Shown: positions 8,245-19,454, counted from the stretch's first letter. The stretch: DNA of 64,000 nt from JBBEAM01 sp040882845 (GCA_040882845.1 JBBEAM010000007.1:744001-808000); one strand, 5' to 3'. Program-made: numbers and translations. Notes: generated from the sequence alone by a model not told the origin.

Positions 8245-9771
8245 TCAACGCGGTCCGAGCACGGCTTCGATATAGCCGCTGGGATCGTAAAGCTGCCGTG
8301 CGGTCGCCTCCAGGTAGCTGGTGGTCGGGCCGGCCAGGACGGCGAGCAGGACCATGGCCGACAGCAGCGTGACGGTCACCGCCATCGGAACGAAGCTCGC
8401 CGCCTTCGGCAGGGTTTCCCCGGCCCGATCGTCCTCTCCGGTCACGGCCGAGGATTTCCAGAACAGGGTGCTTCCGGCGCGGGCGAAGCCGACGATCGCC
8501 AGCAGAGAGGTGACCAGGATGACTGTCCAGATCAGTGCCATGCTGTCCGCCCCGCGCGCGGCATCGAGCACCAGCAGCTTGCCGACGAAGCCGCTCAGCG
8601 GCGGCATGCCCGTCATGCCGATCGCGCCGGCGAAGAACAGCGCGGCGATTACGCCGGCCTGGGGAAAGCTTGGCGCGGGATGCAGCAGATCGCCGCCTAT
8701 CGCCCGCCGCTCGAGTATCAGGTCGGCAATCAGGAACAGCGCCGCCGTCGCCAGGGTCGAGTGAATCAGGTAGTAGAGCGCCGCCACGGTCGATTCTGGA
8801 GTGAACAGGGATAGCGCGACCAGCAGCGTGCCCACGGAGCCGATCACCGAAAAGGCGATCAGGCGCATCAGGCTGCGCGACCCCAGCACGCCGATCATGC
8901 CGAGCGCGAGGGTGAGCAGGGCGGCCGGTAGCAGCCAGTCCGCCGCCAGCCAGGCATTGGCTCCTGCTTCGGCGCCGAACACCAGGGTATAGACCCGCAG
9001 GATCGCGTAAGCTCCGACCTTGGTCATGATGGCAAAGAGCGCGGCGACCGGTGCGGGGGCGTTGGCATAGGTGCCCGGTAGCCAAAAATGGATCGGCACC
9101 AAGGCGGACTTGATGGCGAAGACGATCAGCAGCAGCAGTCCGCCAACGCGTAGCAGCGCCTCGTTGCCGGGGGCGAGCTCGCGCACCTTGAGCGCCATGT
9201 CGGCCATATTGAGCGTTCCGGTGACGCCGTAGAGCGTGCCAAGGGCGAAGAGGAAGAGCGTCGATCCGGCCAGGTTGATCACCACGTACTGCACGCCGGC
9301 GCGCAGCCGCATCGGACCGCCACCGTGGATCATCAGTCCGTAGGAGGCGATCAGCAGAACCTCGAAGAAGACGAAGAGGTTGAAGGCGTCGCCGGTCAGG
9401 AAGGCGCCGCAGATGCCCATCAGCTGGAACTGGAACAGGGGATGGAAGTTGCGCCCGCGTGCGTCCCAGCCGCTGCCGACGGCATAGACCACGACCGCCA
9501 CCGCGAGCAGCCCGGTCAGCAGCACCATCAGGGCCGACAGCCGGTCGAGCACCAGGACGATGCCGAAGGGCCCCGGCCAGTTGCCCACCTCGTAGACCTC
9601 GGTCGCTCCGCCGGCGGCGGCGACGGTCAGGGCCAGAGCGATCGCCGCCAGGGCGAAGGTGCCGGCCACCGAAAAGGTGCGCTGCAGCCGCAGGCTGTGA
9701 CGCGTCGCCAGCACCAGGAAGGGTGCCAGGATCGCCGGCAGGACGATGGGGGCGATGATCCAGTGGTTCAC
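8245..9771 (-). CDS. mrpD: Mrp/Pha antiporter subunit D (proton-pumping NuoN/L-like)
   Basis: The 508-residue polytopic protein is of the complex I antiporter-like family (proton_antipo_M). Glu137 lies in FFEVLLIASYG, the membrane glutamate essential in this family, and a membrane Lys lies in IKSALVPIHFWLPG; both are proton-path residues. It supplies one of the two ion channels of the Mrp complex, together with MrpA. The start overlaps mrpC by four bases. Confidence 0.94.
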   Translation of the reverse strand: MNHWIIAPIVLPAILAPFLVLATRHSLRLQRTFSVAGTFALAAIALALTVAAAGGATEVYEVGNWPGPFGIVLVLDRLSALMVLLTGLLAVAVVVYAVGSGWDARGRNFHPLFQFQLMGICGAFLTGDAFNLFVFFEVLLIASYGLMIHGGGPMRLRAGVQYVVINLAGSTLFLFALGTLYGVTGTLNMADMALKVRELAPGNEALLRVGGLLLLIVFAIKSALVPIHFWLPGTYANAPAPVAALFAIMTKVGAYAILRVYTLVFGAEAGANAWLAADWLLPAALLTLALGMIGVLGSRSLMRLIAFSVIGSVGTLLVALSLFTPESTVAALYYLIHSTLATAALFLIADLILERRAIGGDLLHPAPSFPQAGVIAALFFAGAIGMTGMPPLSGFVGKLLVLDAARGADSMALIWTVILVTSLLAIVGFARAGSTLFWKSSAVTGEDDRAGETLPKAASFVPMAVTVTLLSAMVLLAVLAGPTTSYLEATARQLYDPSGYIEAVLGPR

Positions 9772-10106
9772 TGCGGCCCCGCCCGGTCGTCGGTGTCGAT
9801 CCGGTCGGTGCCGGATTCCAGGTAGGCGCCGAGGGCGAGGATCACCACCACCGCCGTCATTCCGAAGGAGATCACGATGGCCGTCAGCACCAGGGCCTGT
9901 GGTAGCGGATCGGTGTATCCCGTGGCGGCCTTGTCGATGATCGGCGGCAGGTCGATGGCGAGGCGGCCGGAGGCGAACAGGAAGACGTTGACCGCATAGG
10001 ACAGCATCGCCACGCCGACCACCGCCGGAAAGGTCCGCAGCCGCAGGATCAGATAGATTCCGGCCGCGGTCAGGGAGCCTACGGAGCTGGCGACGAGAAA
10101 CTCCAT
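9768..10106 (-). CDS. mrpC: Mrp/Pha antiporter subunit C (NuoK-like)
   Basis: The 112-residue, three-helix protein is homologous to NuoK of complex I. It has the conserved regions GIYLILRLRTFPAVVGVAML and DPLPQALVLTAIVI, the latter holding the family's typical P-QALVLTAIVI stretch. It starts one base after mrpA ends and overlaps mrpD. Confidence 0.93.
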   Translation of the reverse strand: MEFLVASSVGSLTAAGIYLILRLRTFPAVVGVAMLSYAVNVFLFASGRLAIDLPPIIDKAATGYTDPLPQALVLTAIVISFGMTAVVVILALGAYLESGTDRIDTDDRAGPQ

Positions 10107-10107
10107 C

Positions 10108-12957
10108 TCACCGGACCTCCGTGTCGCGCGCCACGGCCGAGGGATCGATATCCATCGGATCGGGGTTCAGGGTTTCGCCGGCGCGCCGCGCGATGCGGGA
10201 GAGGCTGGCTAGCGCCAGCATGACCGAGCCGACGACCGTCAGAAAGACCCCGAGATCGAAGATCATCGCCGTCGCCAGCTCGAATTTTTCCAGCGGCGGA
10301 ATGGTGACGTAGCCGAAATCGCTGGTCAGGAACGGCCGTCCCGCGAACCAGGCGCCGACGCCGGTCAGACCCGCGAACAGCACGCCGAGCGCGATCAGGC
10401 TGTGATAGTCGTAGCGGCTCCGGCTTTGCGCCCAGGCGAAACCGCTCGCCATGTACTGCATGACCAGGGCGATGGCGACCACCAGTCCGGCAATGAAACC
10501 GCCGCCCGGCTCATTGTGCCCGCGCAGGAAGATGTAGACGCCGACCATCAGGGAGATCGGCAGCATCACCCGGGTCGCCACCACCAGCATCAGCGGGTGG
10601 CGGTCCTTGGCTTCGACCTGATCGGCGGTCCAGGCGCGCAGGCGGCGCGACACCGGGCCGTGCAGGATCGTCTCGACCAGGGCATAGATCGCCAGGGCTG
10701 CGATCCCCAGCACGATGATCTCGCCGAAGGTGTCGAAGCCGCGGAAGTCCACCAGGATGACATTGACGACGTTGGTGCCGCCGCCGCCGGGGTAGGACTG
10801 CTCGAGATGGAAATCCGAGATCGTCTGGAAGTCGCGCGTCAGGATCGCCCAGCACAGCGCGCCGACGCCAAGGCCGCCGGCCAGGGCGATCGCCGCATCG
10901 CGGAGCTTGCGGGGCATCGTACTTTCTTGCGGCGTCTGCTTGGGCAGGAAATTCAGCGCCAGCAGCAGCAGGATGACGGTGACGACCTCGACCGAAATCT
11001 GGGTCAGGGCCAGATCCGGGGCCGAGAGGTAGATGAAACCGATGGAGATGATCAGGCCGATCACGCCGATCAGCACCAGCGCCAGTAGCCGCTGCCGGTG
11101 AAACAGCGCGACCGACAGGCAGGACACCAGCAGCAGCAGCCAGCCGATCACCGGCACCGTCGAGACCGGAAGCTGCGGACGCTGACCCGGGCTATGCTGT
11201 CCGCCGAGATAGCCGGCCAGACCGATGCCGATGGCGGCAACGCAGAGGATCGCGAGATAGCGGGTCAGCGCGCCGTCGTGCAGCGCATCGGTCACCCGCC
11301 CGCTGGCCCGCGCGGCCGCCGAAACCAGGGCATCGAAGATCCGCTTGGCCTCCGGCCGCGGCGCGGCGAGCCAGAGACGCTCCAGATTGGCGTGGCGCCA
11401 CAGCAGCAGCCCGCCGCCGGCCACCGCCGCGATGCTCATGAACAAGGCCGGCGTCACGCCGTGCCAGAGCGAGAGGTGGAACTCCGGCAGGTTGCCGCCG
11501 GTCACCGCCCCGGCCGTGGCCACCACCAGCGGTTCGGCGAAGAATCCGGGGGCGAGTCCGATCAGGACGACCAGCACCGCCAGCAGCGCCGGCGCCGCCC
11601 ACATGCCGAAGGGCGGATCGTGCGGCTGCTGCGGGTAGTCGTCGCGCCGGGGGCCGAGGAAAACGTGCGCGATGTAGCGGAAGGAGTAGGCGACGGAAAG
11701 CAGCGCGCCGAAGGTGGCGACCGCGCCGATCACCCAGGGATTGCCGGCCCAGGCGCTGTGGGCAGCTTCCTCCAGCATCATCTCCTTGGAAATGAAGCCG
11801 TTGAGCGGCGGAATTCCCGCCATCGAGAGCGCGGTGATCGTCGCGATGAGCGCGGTGATCGGCATCAGCGCCGCCAGCCCGCCGAGGCGCTTGATGTCGC
11901 GGCTATGGACCTCGTGGTCGACGATCCCGGCGGTCATGAACAGCGCCGCCTTGAAGGTGGCGTGGTTGATGATGTGGAAGACCGCGACCACCGCCGCCAT
12001 CGGCGAGCCGAAGCCGAGCAGCATGGTGATCAGGCCGAGGTGGCTGACCGTCGAGAAGGCGAGCAGCGCCTTGAGGTCGTCCTTGAACAGGGCGATGGCG
12101 GCGCCGATCACCATGGTCGCGAGTCCGGTCGTGGCGACGAGGTAGAACCAGGCCTCCGTCCCCGCCATCACGGGCCACAAGCGGGCCATCAGGAACAGGC
12201 CGGCTTTGACCATGGTGGCGGAGTGCAGATAGGCGCTGACCGGCGTCGGTGCGGCCATGGCGTGCGGCAGCCAGAAGTGGAAGGGAAACTGGGCCGACTT
12301 GGTGAAGCAGCCGAGCAGGATCAGCAGCAAGGCCGGCAGGTAGAGCGGGGAGGCCTGGATCGCCTCCTTGTGCTGCAGGATCACGGTCAGATCGTAGCTG
12401 CCGGCGATCTCGCCGAGGATCAGCATGCCGGCGATCATCGCCAGGCCGCCGAGGCCGGTGACGGCGAGGGCCATGCGCGCGCCCTGCCGGCCCTCCGGCA
12501 GATGCTTCCAATAGCCGATCAGGAGGAAGGAGCTGAGGCTGGTCAGCTCCCAGAAGATTAACAGCAGCAGGATGTTGTCCGAGAGGACGATGCCGACCAT
12601 CGCCCCCTGAAACAGCAGAAGATAGGTGTAGAACAGACCCATGGGATCGTTCTTCGAGAGGTAGAAGCGGGCGTAGAGAATGATCAGCAGGCCGATCCCG
12701 AGAATCATCCCCGCGAACAGCAGGCCGAGGCCGTCGAGAAAGAAGGTCGCGTGCAGACCGAGCGCCGGCAGCCACTCGATGCGGTACTGAATCACCTCCC
12801 CGGACATCACCGCCGGGGCTTCGATCAGCAGCAGGATGAAGGCCAGCAGCGTCACCGCGCCAGTGGTCGCCGCACAAGCGTTCCTGCCCGCGCGGATCAT
12901 CAAACCCGGCAGCAGCGCGCCTAGGAAGGGGAGAGCAACGATCAAGGCAACGGACAT
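10108..12957 (-). CDS. mrpA: Fused Mrp/Pha antiporter subunits A and B
   Basis: The 949-residue membrane protein has two parts. Residues 1 to about 780 are MrpA (NuoL-like), with Glu137 in FWELTSLSSFLLIG, Lys220 in FTKSAQFPFHFWLP and Lys251 in HSATMVKAG. The C-terminal part (about 785-930) is MrpB, recognised by VMLPISLMVGVYIFLRGHNEPGGGF. Fusion of A and B is known in the proteobacterial Pha systems, and no separate mrpB exists here, so the locus encodes a complete complex. It drives Na+ or K+ efflux in exchange for protons, giving alkali and salt tolerance. No clear ribosome site precedes ATG 12957. Confidence 0.93.
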   Translation of the reverse strand: MSVALIVALPFLGALLPGLMIRAGRNACAATTGAVTLLAFILLLIEAPAVMSGEVIQYRIEWLPALGLHATFFLDGLGLLFAGMILGIGLLIILYARFYLSKNDPMGLFYTYLLLFQGAMVGIVLSDNILLLLIFWELTSLSSFLLIGYWKHLPEGRQGARMALAVTGLGGLAMIAGMLILGEIAGSYDLTVILQHKEAIQASPLYLPALLLILLGCFTKSAQFPFHFWLPHAMAAPTPVSAYLHSATMVKAGLFLMARLWPVMAGTEAWFYLVATTGLATMVIGAAIALFKDDLKALLAFSTVSHLGLITMLLGFGSPMAAVVAVFHIINHATFKAALFMTAGIVDHEVHSRDIKRLGGLAALMPITALIATITALSMAGIPPLNGFISKEMMLEEAAHSAWAGNPWVIGAVATFGALLSVAYSFRYIAHVFLGPRRDDYPQQPHDPPFGMWAAPALLAVLVVLIGLAPGFFAEPLVVATAGAVTGGNLPEFHLSLWHGVTPALFMSIAAVAGGGLLLWRHANLERLWLAAPRPEAKRIFDALVSAAARASGRVTDALHDGALTRYLAILCVAAIGIGLAGYLGGQHSPGQRPQLPVSTVPVIGWLLLLVSCLSVALFHRQRLLALVLIGVIGLIISIGFIYLSAPDLALTQISVEVVTVILLLLALNFLPKQTPQESTMPRKLRDAAIALAGGLGVGALCWAILTRDFQTISDFHLEQSYPGGGGTNVVNVILVDFRGFDTFGEIIVLGIAALAIYALVETILHGPVSRRLRAWTADQVEAKDRHPLMLVVATRVMLPISLMVGVYIFLRGHNEPGGGFIAGLVVAIALVMQYMASGFAWAQSRSRYDYHSLIALGVLFAGLTGVGAWFAGRPFLTSDFGYVTIPPLEKFELATAMIFDLGVFLTVVGSVMLALASLSRIARRAGETLNPDPMDIDPSAVARDTEVR

Positions 12958-13221
12958 GTCAGATCGTTCTGTTGCTGTTTATTCTCTGGGCGGATGGGGG
13001 AACGCGGTTGCTGCGGAAGGCTGGCCGCACAGTAGTTCTAGATTGCGCGGCCGCTCGTCAAGCCGAAGCGCCGCCTGGCTGCGCTGGGTTCTGCGTCCCG
13101 ATTGTCGGCGGTCATGAAAACTCCCCTCGGCTGGCTCCTGATTAGCGGGGGGATGATAGCCGAACGGGCTGTGGCGGGAAACCATAACCGCCTGGAGAGG
13201 GGGCTCCGGGCCGCCGCCCGG

Positions 13222-13998
13222 TCAGTTGATCAGCTTGTCGGCGCGCAGGATGATCTTGTGGTCGATCATCATCTCGATCCCGCTCTCGCCAAGTACCAGA
13301 CAGGAGTTGCGTAGAGCGGCGGGGGCGGCGAGCAGCTCCTCCACCAGGATCGCCGCGGCCGACTCCTCGACCCCGGTGCGCGCCAGCCAGTCCGCGAAGG
13401 GGTGCTGCTTCTGGAAGATCATGTCGCGGGTGACCTTGAGCCCGGCGTCCTGCAGCGCGGCGATCCACTCGTCGCGCTGCAGGGAGCGCACATGGGTCGG
13501 ATCGCGGCGCACCTCGAGTTCGTGCAGGAAGGCGGCTTCCTGCGGGTCGTCGGGCGCCAGACTGTCCTCCAGCACGAAGCGCCCGTTGGCCTTCAGCACC
13601 CGCGCGACCTCGCTTAGGAAGCCTGGAATGTCGGTGAAGTGATGCGGCGCGATGCGGCAGGTCACCAGGTCGAAGCTGGCGTCGTTGAAGGAGAGGTGGG
13701 CGGCGTCGGCCCGCTCGAAGACGACGTTGGTGATGCCGCGCTCGGCGGCCAGGCGGCGGCCGGTCGCGAGCATGCCCTCGGCGATGTCCACGGCGACCAC
13801 GGTCATCGCCTTGCTGGCGATGCGGAACGCCGTATGGCCGGGTCCGGTGGCGATGTCGAGGCAGAGATCGTGCAGGCCAGGCTGGGCGAAAGCGGCGACG
13901 ATATCGAGGTCCTGGCCGTTGGCATGGCCGGGGCTTGCGGCGTAGGCTTCCGCCTGCCGGGAGAAGTGCGCGGCGGTATCCTTGCCAGGCGCCGACAT
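13222..13998 (-). CDS. Class I SAM-dependent methyltransferase
   Basis: The 258-residue protein has a Rossmann methyltransferase core: motif I LCLDIATGPGHTAFRIA, then VVAVDIAEGML, the ERADAAHLSF segment and RVLKANGRFVLED, as in the UbiE/methyltransferase-11 group. The order matches small-molecule methyltransferases, but the substrate cannot be told. It lies 10 bp after the ABC permease gene and is read in the same direction, so it may share the transporter's operon and function (inference). The 264 bp between it and mrpA hold no credible gene and probably contain the mrp promoter. Confidence 0.8.
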   Translation of the reverse strand: MSAPGKDTAAHFSRQAEAYAASPGHANGQDLDIVAAFAQPGLHDLCLDIATGPGHTAFRIASKAMTVVAVDIAEGMLATGRRLAAERGITNVVFERADAAHLSFNDASFDLVTCRIAPHHFTDIPGFLSEVARVLKANGRFVLEDSLAPDDPQEAAFLHELEVRRDPTHVRSLQRDEWIAALQDAGLKVTRDMIFQKQHPFADWLARTGVEESAAAILVEELLAAPAALRNSCLVLGESGIEMMIDHKIILRADKLIN

Positions 13999-14008
13999 AA
14001 TTCGTCCC

Positions 14009-14752
14009 CTAATGGCTTTCTATTTGCCAGGGAATCACGTTTCTACAGAGCCTGTCCACCAGGAAATAGAGGCCGACGGCCAGCGCCGCGAGGACGAAAA
14101 GCGCGGCAAACATCAGATCGATCTGCATCCGGTCGTTGGCATTGTCCATCAGATAGCCGAGTCCGGCGGAAGCGCCGACCCACTCGCCGATCACCGCGCC
14201 GATCGGGGCGACCGCCGTGGCCACCCGAAGCCCGGAGGTCAGGCCGGGCAGGGCGGCGGGGATACGGATATGGCGCAGGATCGCGCCACGGCTCGCGCCC
14301 ATGGTGCGCGCCAGGTCGATCCAGCCGGGATCGCTGCGCCGCAGGCCGTCGTAAAAGGCGGCGGTGATCGGGAAGTAGATGATCAGGCTCGCCATGGCGA
14401 TCTTCGAGGCCATGCCGTAGCCGAGCCAGAGCACCAGCACCGGCGCCAGGGCGAAGACCGGGATCGCCTGGCTGGTTACCAGCACCGGCAGCAGCCAGCG
14501 CCGCGCCGGGCGGAAGGCGGCGAGGCTGAGCGCGCTGGCGACGCCGAGCAGGCCGCCGAAGACCAGACCGAGCAGGATCTCCGCCAGGGTGATCCCGGCG
14601 TTGACCGCCAGCCGCTGCCAGTGCTCGACGATGGCCAGGGCGACCTGCCAGGGCGGCGGCAGGATGTAAGGCGGCACCCCGCTCAGCCAGACCACGGCCT
14701 GCCAGACTCCCAGCAGCCCCAGGAAAACGATCAGCGGACGCAGCCAGTTCAT
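14009..14752 (-). CDS. ABC transporter permease of the nitrate/taurine/thiamine-precursor (ThiX/TauC) type
   Basis: The 247-residue protein has about six hydrophobic segments and the BPD_transp_1 coupling loop DLARTMGASRGAILRHIRIPAALPG. Its N-terminal PPYILPPPWQV motif is typical of the SsuC/TauC/ThiX permeases. Its start overlaps the ATPase stop by four bases. No substrate-binding protein is encoded nearby, so the imported compound (hydroxymethylpyrimidine, sulfonate or other) is unknown. The family call is firm; the substrate is not. Confidence 0.85.
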   Translation of the reverse strand: MNWLRPLIVFLGLLGVWQAVVWLSGVPPYILPPPWQVALAIVEHWQRLAVNAGITLAEILLGLVFGGLLGVASALSLAAFRPARRWLLPVLVTSQAIPVFALAPVLVLWLGYGMASKIAMASLIIYFPITAAFYDGLRRSDPGWIDLARTMGASRGAILRHIRIPAALPGLTSGLRVATAVAPIGAVIGEWVGASAGLGYLMDNANDRMQIDLMFAALFVLAALAVGLYFLVDRLCRNVIPWQIESH

Positions 14753-15492
14753 GCCGCGCGCGCCCGGCCAAGGCGTTCGAGCAAGGCCGCTTGGCGCTCC
14801 AGCAGCGCGGGATTGCCTGGCGCACGCGGTGGATCCCCGGCGGGAGGCGCCAGCTCTTCGAGCTGCGCCGGCCGCCCGGCCATGATCAGGATGCGGTGGC
14901 CGAGGCGCAGCGCCTCCAGGGGGTCGTGGGTCACCACCAGCACGCTGCGTCCGGCGAGCAGCTTCGCCGCCAGGCTCTGGATCTCCAGTCGGGTAATGGC
15001 ATCGAGCGCCGAAAAGGGCTCGTCCATCAGCACGATGGGACGCTCTTCCATCAGGGTGCGGGCCAGCGCCGCGCGCTGGCGCATGCCGCCGGACAGGGTC
15101 GCGGGGAGCTGTGCGGCTTCCGCGCCAAGCCCGACCGCTTCCAGCAGCGCGCCGGCCTTGTCCCGGTCCGCGGTTTCACCGCGGAGCCGGGCGCCGAGGG
15201 TAATGTTGTCAAGTACGCTGAGCCAGGGCAGCAGCAGGTCCTGCTGCGCCATGTAGGCGAGACGGCCCGCCAGCGGCCGCCCCTCGGCATCGCGGACGCT
15301 GCCCTCGGCGGCGTGCTGCAGCCCGGCGATCAGGCGCAGCAGGCTGGATTTGCCGACGCCCGAAGGGCCGAGCAGGCAGGTGGTCTGCCCCTCGGGCAGA
15401 TCGCAGTCGAGTCCGTCGAACAGCAGCCTGCCGCCGTAGCTCAGGCGGGCGTCGCGGACCCGCAGAGCGGGGCTGTCGGCGGTCGATGTCAC
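14749..15492 (-). CDS. ABC transporter ATPase of the nitrate/taurine/thiamine-precursor type
   Basis: The ATPase has Walker A GPSGVGKSS, a Q-loop AYMAQQD, the signature LSGGMRQRAALAR and Walker B IVLMDEPFSALD. The frame is open up to a GTG at 15552, but that start would run over the divergent amidohydrolase gene (ATG 15542). I place the start at the internal GTG 15492, which gives 247 residues, normal for this family. Neither GTG has a clear ribosome site, so the start is uncertain. It is coupled to the permease gene by a four-base overlap. Confidence 0.82.
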   Translation of the reverse strand: MTSTADSPALRVRDARLSYGGRLLFDGLDCDLPEGQTTCLLGPSGVGKSSLLRLIAGLQHAAEGSVRDAEGRPLAGRLAYMAQQDLLLPWLSVLDNITLGARLRGETADRDKAGALLEAVGLGAEAAQLPATLSGGMRQRAALARTLMEERPIVLMDEPFSALDAITRLEIQSLAAKLLAGRSVLVVTHDPLEALRLGHRILIMAGRPAQLEELAPPAGDPPRAPGNPALLERQAALLERLGRARAA

Positions 15493-15541
15493 GGGGGCAG
15501 GCCTTGTCCGGAAATGAATCGCGCTAGATGCTAGGCGTGAG

Positions 15542-16681
15542 ATGAAGGACACGCTACCCCTAGCACGCCAAACGCCGCGCCTGATCGGCAGCGAGATCTA
15601 TCGGCGTTCGAGCTACGGCAGCCGCCATCCCCTGGCGATCCCGCGGGTCTCCACGGTGATCGATCTCTGCCGCGCGCTCGGCTGGCTGGGTGCGGAGAAC
15701 TACATCGACAGCCCCATCGCCACGCCGGCGCAGCTCGCCCGCTTCCACGATCCGGACTACATCGCGGCCGTCGCCGAGGCGGAGCGCAGCCAGGAGCTCG
15801 GCGAGGATTCCAAGCGGCGCTACTGCCTGGGCGTCAACGGCAATCCGGTCTTCCCAGAGATCTTCTCGCGCCCCGCGACCGCCTGCGGCGCCTCGATCCT
15901 GGCGGCGGAGCTGCTGCGCGCAGGCGGCTGCATCCACAGCCCGGCGGGCGGCACCCACCACGGACGCCGCAACCGGGCCAGCGGCTTCTGCTACTTCAAC
16001 GATCCGGTGCTGGCGATCCTGGGGCTTCTGGATGCCGGTCTCGAAAGGCTGTTCTATCTCGACGTCGATGCCCATCATGGAGACGGCGTGCAGGATGCCT
16101 TCCACGACGACGCGCGGGTCTTCACCCTCTCGATCCACGAGGCGGGCCGCTGGCCGATGCAGCCGGGCGGGCCTGGCAGCCTGGAGGACCGGGCCGGCGG
16201 CAGGGCGCGCAATCTGCCGGTGCCCCAGGGCTTCAACGACAGCGAGCTCGACTATCTGATGCAGACCGCCGTGCTGCCGCTGGCCGAAGACTTCGCGCCC
16301 GAGGCGGTGGTCTTGCAGTGCGGCGCGGACGGCCTCGAGGAGGATCCCCAGAGCAGGCTCGCGCTGTCCAACGGCGCCCTGTGGCGGGTAGTGGAGCGGG
16401 TTCGGCCAGTGTCGCCGCGGCTGCTGGTGCTGGGCGGCGGCGGCTACAATCCCTGGTCGGTGGCGCGCGCCTGGAGCGGGGTCTGGGCGACGCTCAACGG
16501 CTTCGCGATTCCCGAACGCCTGCCGCCAGAGGTGGAGGCTATTCTGCGCGGTCTCTCCTGGCGGCACAGCCGGGGGCGCAATCCGCCGGAGCACTGGTTC
16601 ACCACACTCGCCGACGCGCCGAGGCCTGGCCCGCTGCGCGACGAGGTCGAGCAGGCCGCCGCCGCGGTACTGCGGCCTTGA
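15542..16681 (+). CDS. Histone deacetylase-like amidohydrolase (AcuC/HDAC family)
   Basis: The 379-residue protein has the HDAC fold landmarks: the HH pair at His139/His140 in GGTHHGRRNRASGFCYFND, the zinc-binding stretch LDVDAHHGDG (Asp176 and His178), a later zinc Asp in QCGADGLEEDP, and the GGGGYNP loop with the transition-state Tyr. Bacterial members remove acyl groups from small molecules such as polyamines, or from protein lysines. The gene is divergent from the ABC ATPase and its first codons lie where that frame would otherwise extend. Enzyme class is certain; the substrate is not. Confidence 0.9.
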   Translation: MKDTLPLARQTPRLIGSEIYRRSSYGSRHPLAIPRVSTVIDLCRALGWLGAENYIDSPIATPAQLARFHDPDYIAAVAEAERSQELGEDSKRRYCLGVNGNPVFPEIFSRPATACGASILAAELLRAGGCIHSPAGGTHHGRRNRASGFCYFNDPVLAILGLLDAGLERLFYLDVDAHHGDGVQDAFHDDARVFTLSIHEAGRWPMQPGGPGSLEDRAGGRARNLPVPQGFNDSELDYLMQTAVLPLAEDFAPEAVVLQCGADGLEEDPQSRLALSNGALWRVVERVRPVSPRLLVLGGGGYNPWSVARAWSGVWATLNGFAIPERLPPEVEAILRGLSWRHSRGRNPPEHWFTTLADAPRPGPLRDEVEQAAAAVLRP

Positions 16682-16712
16682 TCGCGCGCCGGAGCCGGGG
16701 CTTACTGCGGAC

Positions 16713-17174
16713 ATGAAGAAGCTGTCGCGCGCAGTCATCCTGCTTTTCGCCATCGCGCTGGCGGGCGTCGCGCTCGCCCAGGAAATCAGCTTTTCCGAAA
16801 GCACGCTGGAGATCGAAACCGCCGAGGGCGAGCGCCATCGCTTCGACATCGAGCTGGCGGTCACCGCGCAGCAGCGCTCGCTGGGACTGATGTTCCGCAA
16901 GGATCTCGCGGCCGACGCCGGGATGCTGTTCATCTATCCACGGCCACAGGTCATCACCATGTGGATGCAGAACACGCCGCTGCCCCTGGACATGATCTTC
17001 ATCGGCCAGGACAACCGCATCGCCAAGATCGTCGAACGGACGATTCCCTATTCGACGGCAACGATCTCCTCGGGCCAGACCGTCAAGGCCGTGCTCGAAG
17101 TCAACGGCGGCGCCGCCGAAAGGCTGGGGTTCGAAGTCGGCGACCGGGTGATCAATCGGGAGCTGGGAAGCTAG
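16713..17174 (+). CDS. Exported DUF192 family protein
   Basis: The 153-residue protein has a signal peptide (hydrophobic residues about 6-22, ending in ALAQ) and then a DUF192 domain, shown by QQRSLGLMFRKDLAADAGMLF, WMQNTPLPLDMIFI and the closing VLEVNGGAAERLGFEVGD. The family is widespread and has no settled biochemical role; it is a small beta-barrel-like fold. It starts 31 bp after the amidohydrolase on the same strand, so the two may be co-transcribed. Confidence 0.88.
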   Translation: MKKLSRAVILLFAIALAGVALAQEISFSESTLEIETAEGERHRFDIELAVTAQQRSLGLMFRKDLAADAGMLFIYPRPQVITMWMQNTPLPLDMIFIGQDNRIAKIVERTIPYSTATISSGQTVKAVLEVNGGAAERLGFEVGDRVINRELGS

Positions 17175-17189
17175 CCGCTGTCCGGCCGG

Positions 17190-17852
17190 TCAGCGTTTGC
17201 GCGCCAGGGTCAGGCCGTCGCCGATCGGCACCATGGAAACGCTGATCCGCTCGTCCTTGCCGAGCTTTTCGTTGAGTGTGCGCAGCGCCTGGGTATCGGC
17301 ATCGTCCTTTGCCGGGTCGGCGACCTTGCCGCTCCACAGCACGTTGTCGAAGGCGATCAGGCCGCCTTCGCGCAGCAGCACCAGGGCGCGCTCGTAGTAG
17401 CCGTCATAGCCTTCCTTGTCGGCGTCGACGAAGACGAAGTCGTAGGCGCCTTCCTGCTCCTCGGCGATCAACGCGTCGAGGGTCTGCTGCGCCGGGGCGA
17501 TGCGCAGGTCGATCTTGTCCTCGATTCCCGCTTCCTTCCAATAGCGCCGGGCCACCGCCGTGTAGTCCTCGCTGACGTCGCAGCAGACGATCTTGCCGTC
17601 CTCGGGCAGGGCGCGGGCGACGGCCAGGGCGCTGTAGCCGGTGAAGCTGCCGATCTCGATGCAGCGCCGGGCGCCGATCAGTTCGGCCAGCAGGGCCATG
17701 AACTGCCCCTGTTCCGGCGCGATCTGCATGTTGGCGTGGGGGTGCGCCTGGGTTTCCTCGCGCAGCCGCCGCATCGTCTCGGTTTCGCGCAGGGAGACCT
17801 TCAGGATGTAGTCGTGGATTTCATCGGTCATGGCCAGCGTGCGCGGCGACAT
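17190..17852 (-). CDS. O-methyltransferase, caffeoyl-CoA/catechol type
   Basis: The 220-residue protein belongs to methyltransferase family 3: IEIGSFTGYSALAVARALP is SAM motif I, followed by IVCCDVSEDY, and DFVFVDADKEGYDGYYERAL carries the metal-binding Asp of this family. Translation may instead begin at the Met eight codons in (MTDEIHDY), which matches the usual N-terminus better. It lies 12 bp downstream of prfC on the same strand. The substrate is unknown; these enzymes methylate catechol-like hydroxyls. Confidence 0.85.
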   Translation of the reverse strand: MSPRTLAMTDEIHDYILKVSLRETETMRRLREETQAHPHANMQIAPEQGQFMALLAELIGARRCIEIGSFTGYSALAVARALPEDGKIVCCDVSEDYTAVARRYWKEAGIEDKIDLRIAPAQQTLDALIAEEQEGAYDFVFVDADKEGYDGYYERALVLLREGGLIAFDNVLWSGKVADPAKDDADTQALRTLNEKLGKDERISVSMVPIGDGLTLARKR

Positions 17853-17864
17853 TTTCGTACTCCC

Positions 17865-19454
<1,590 letters not shown>

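Noticed and set aside
12979..13185. 68-codon minus-strand frame upstream of mrpA
   Set aside because: Arg/Pro/Ser-rich sequence typical of chance frames in GC-rich DNA, with no ribosome site; more likely the mrp promoter region.
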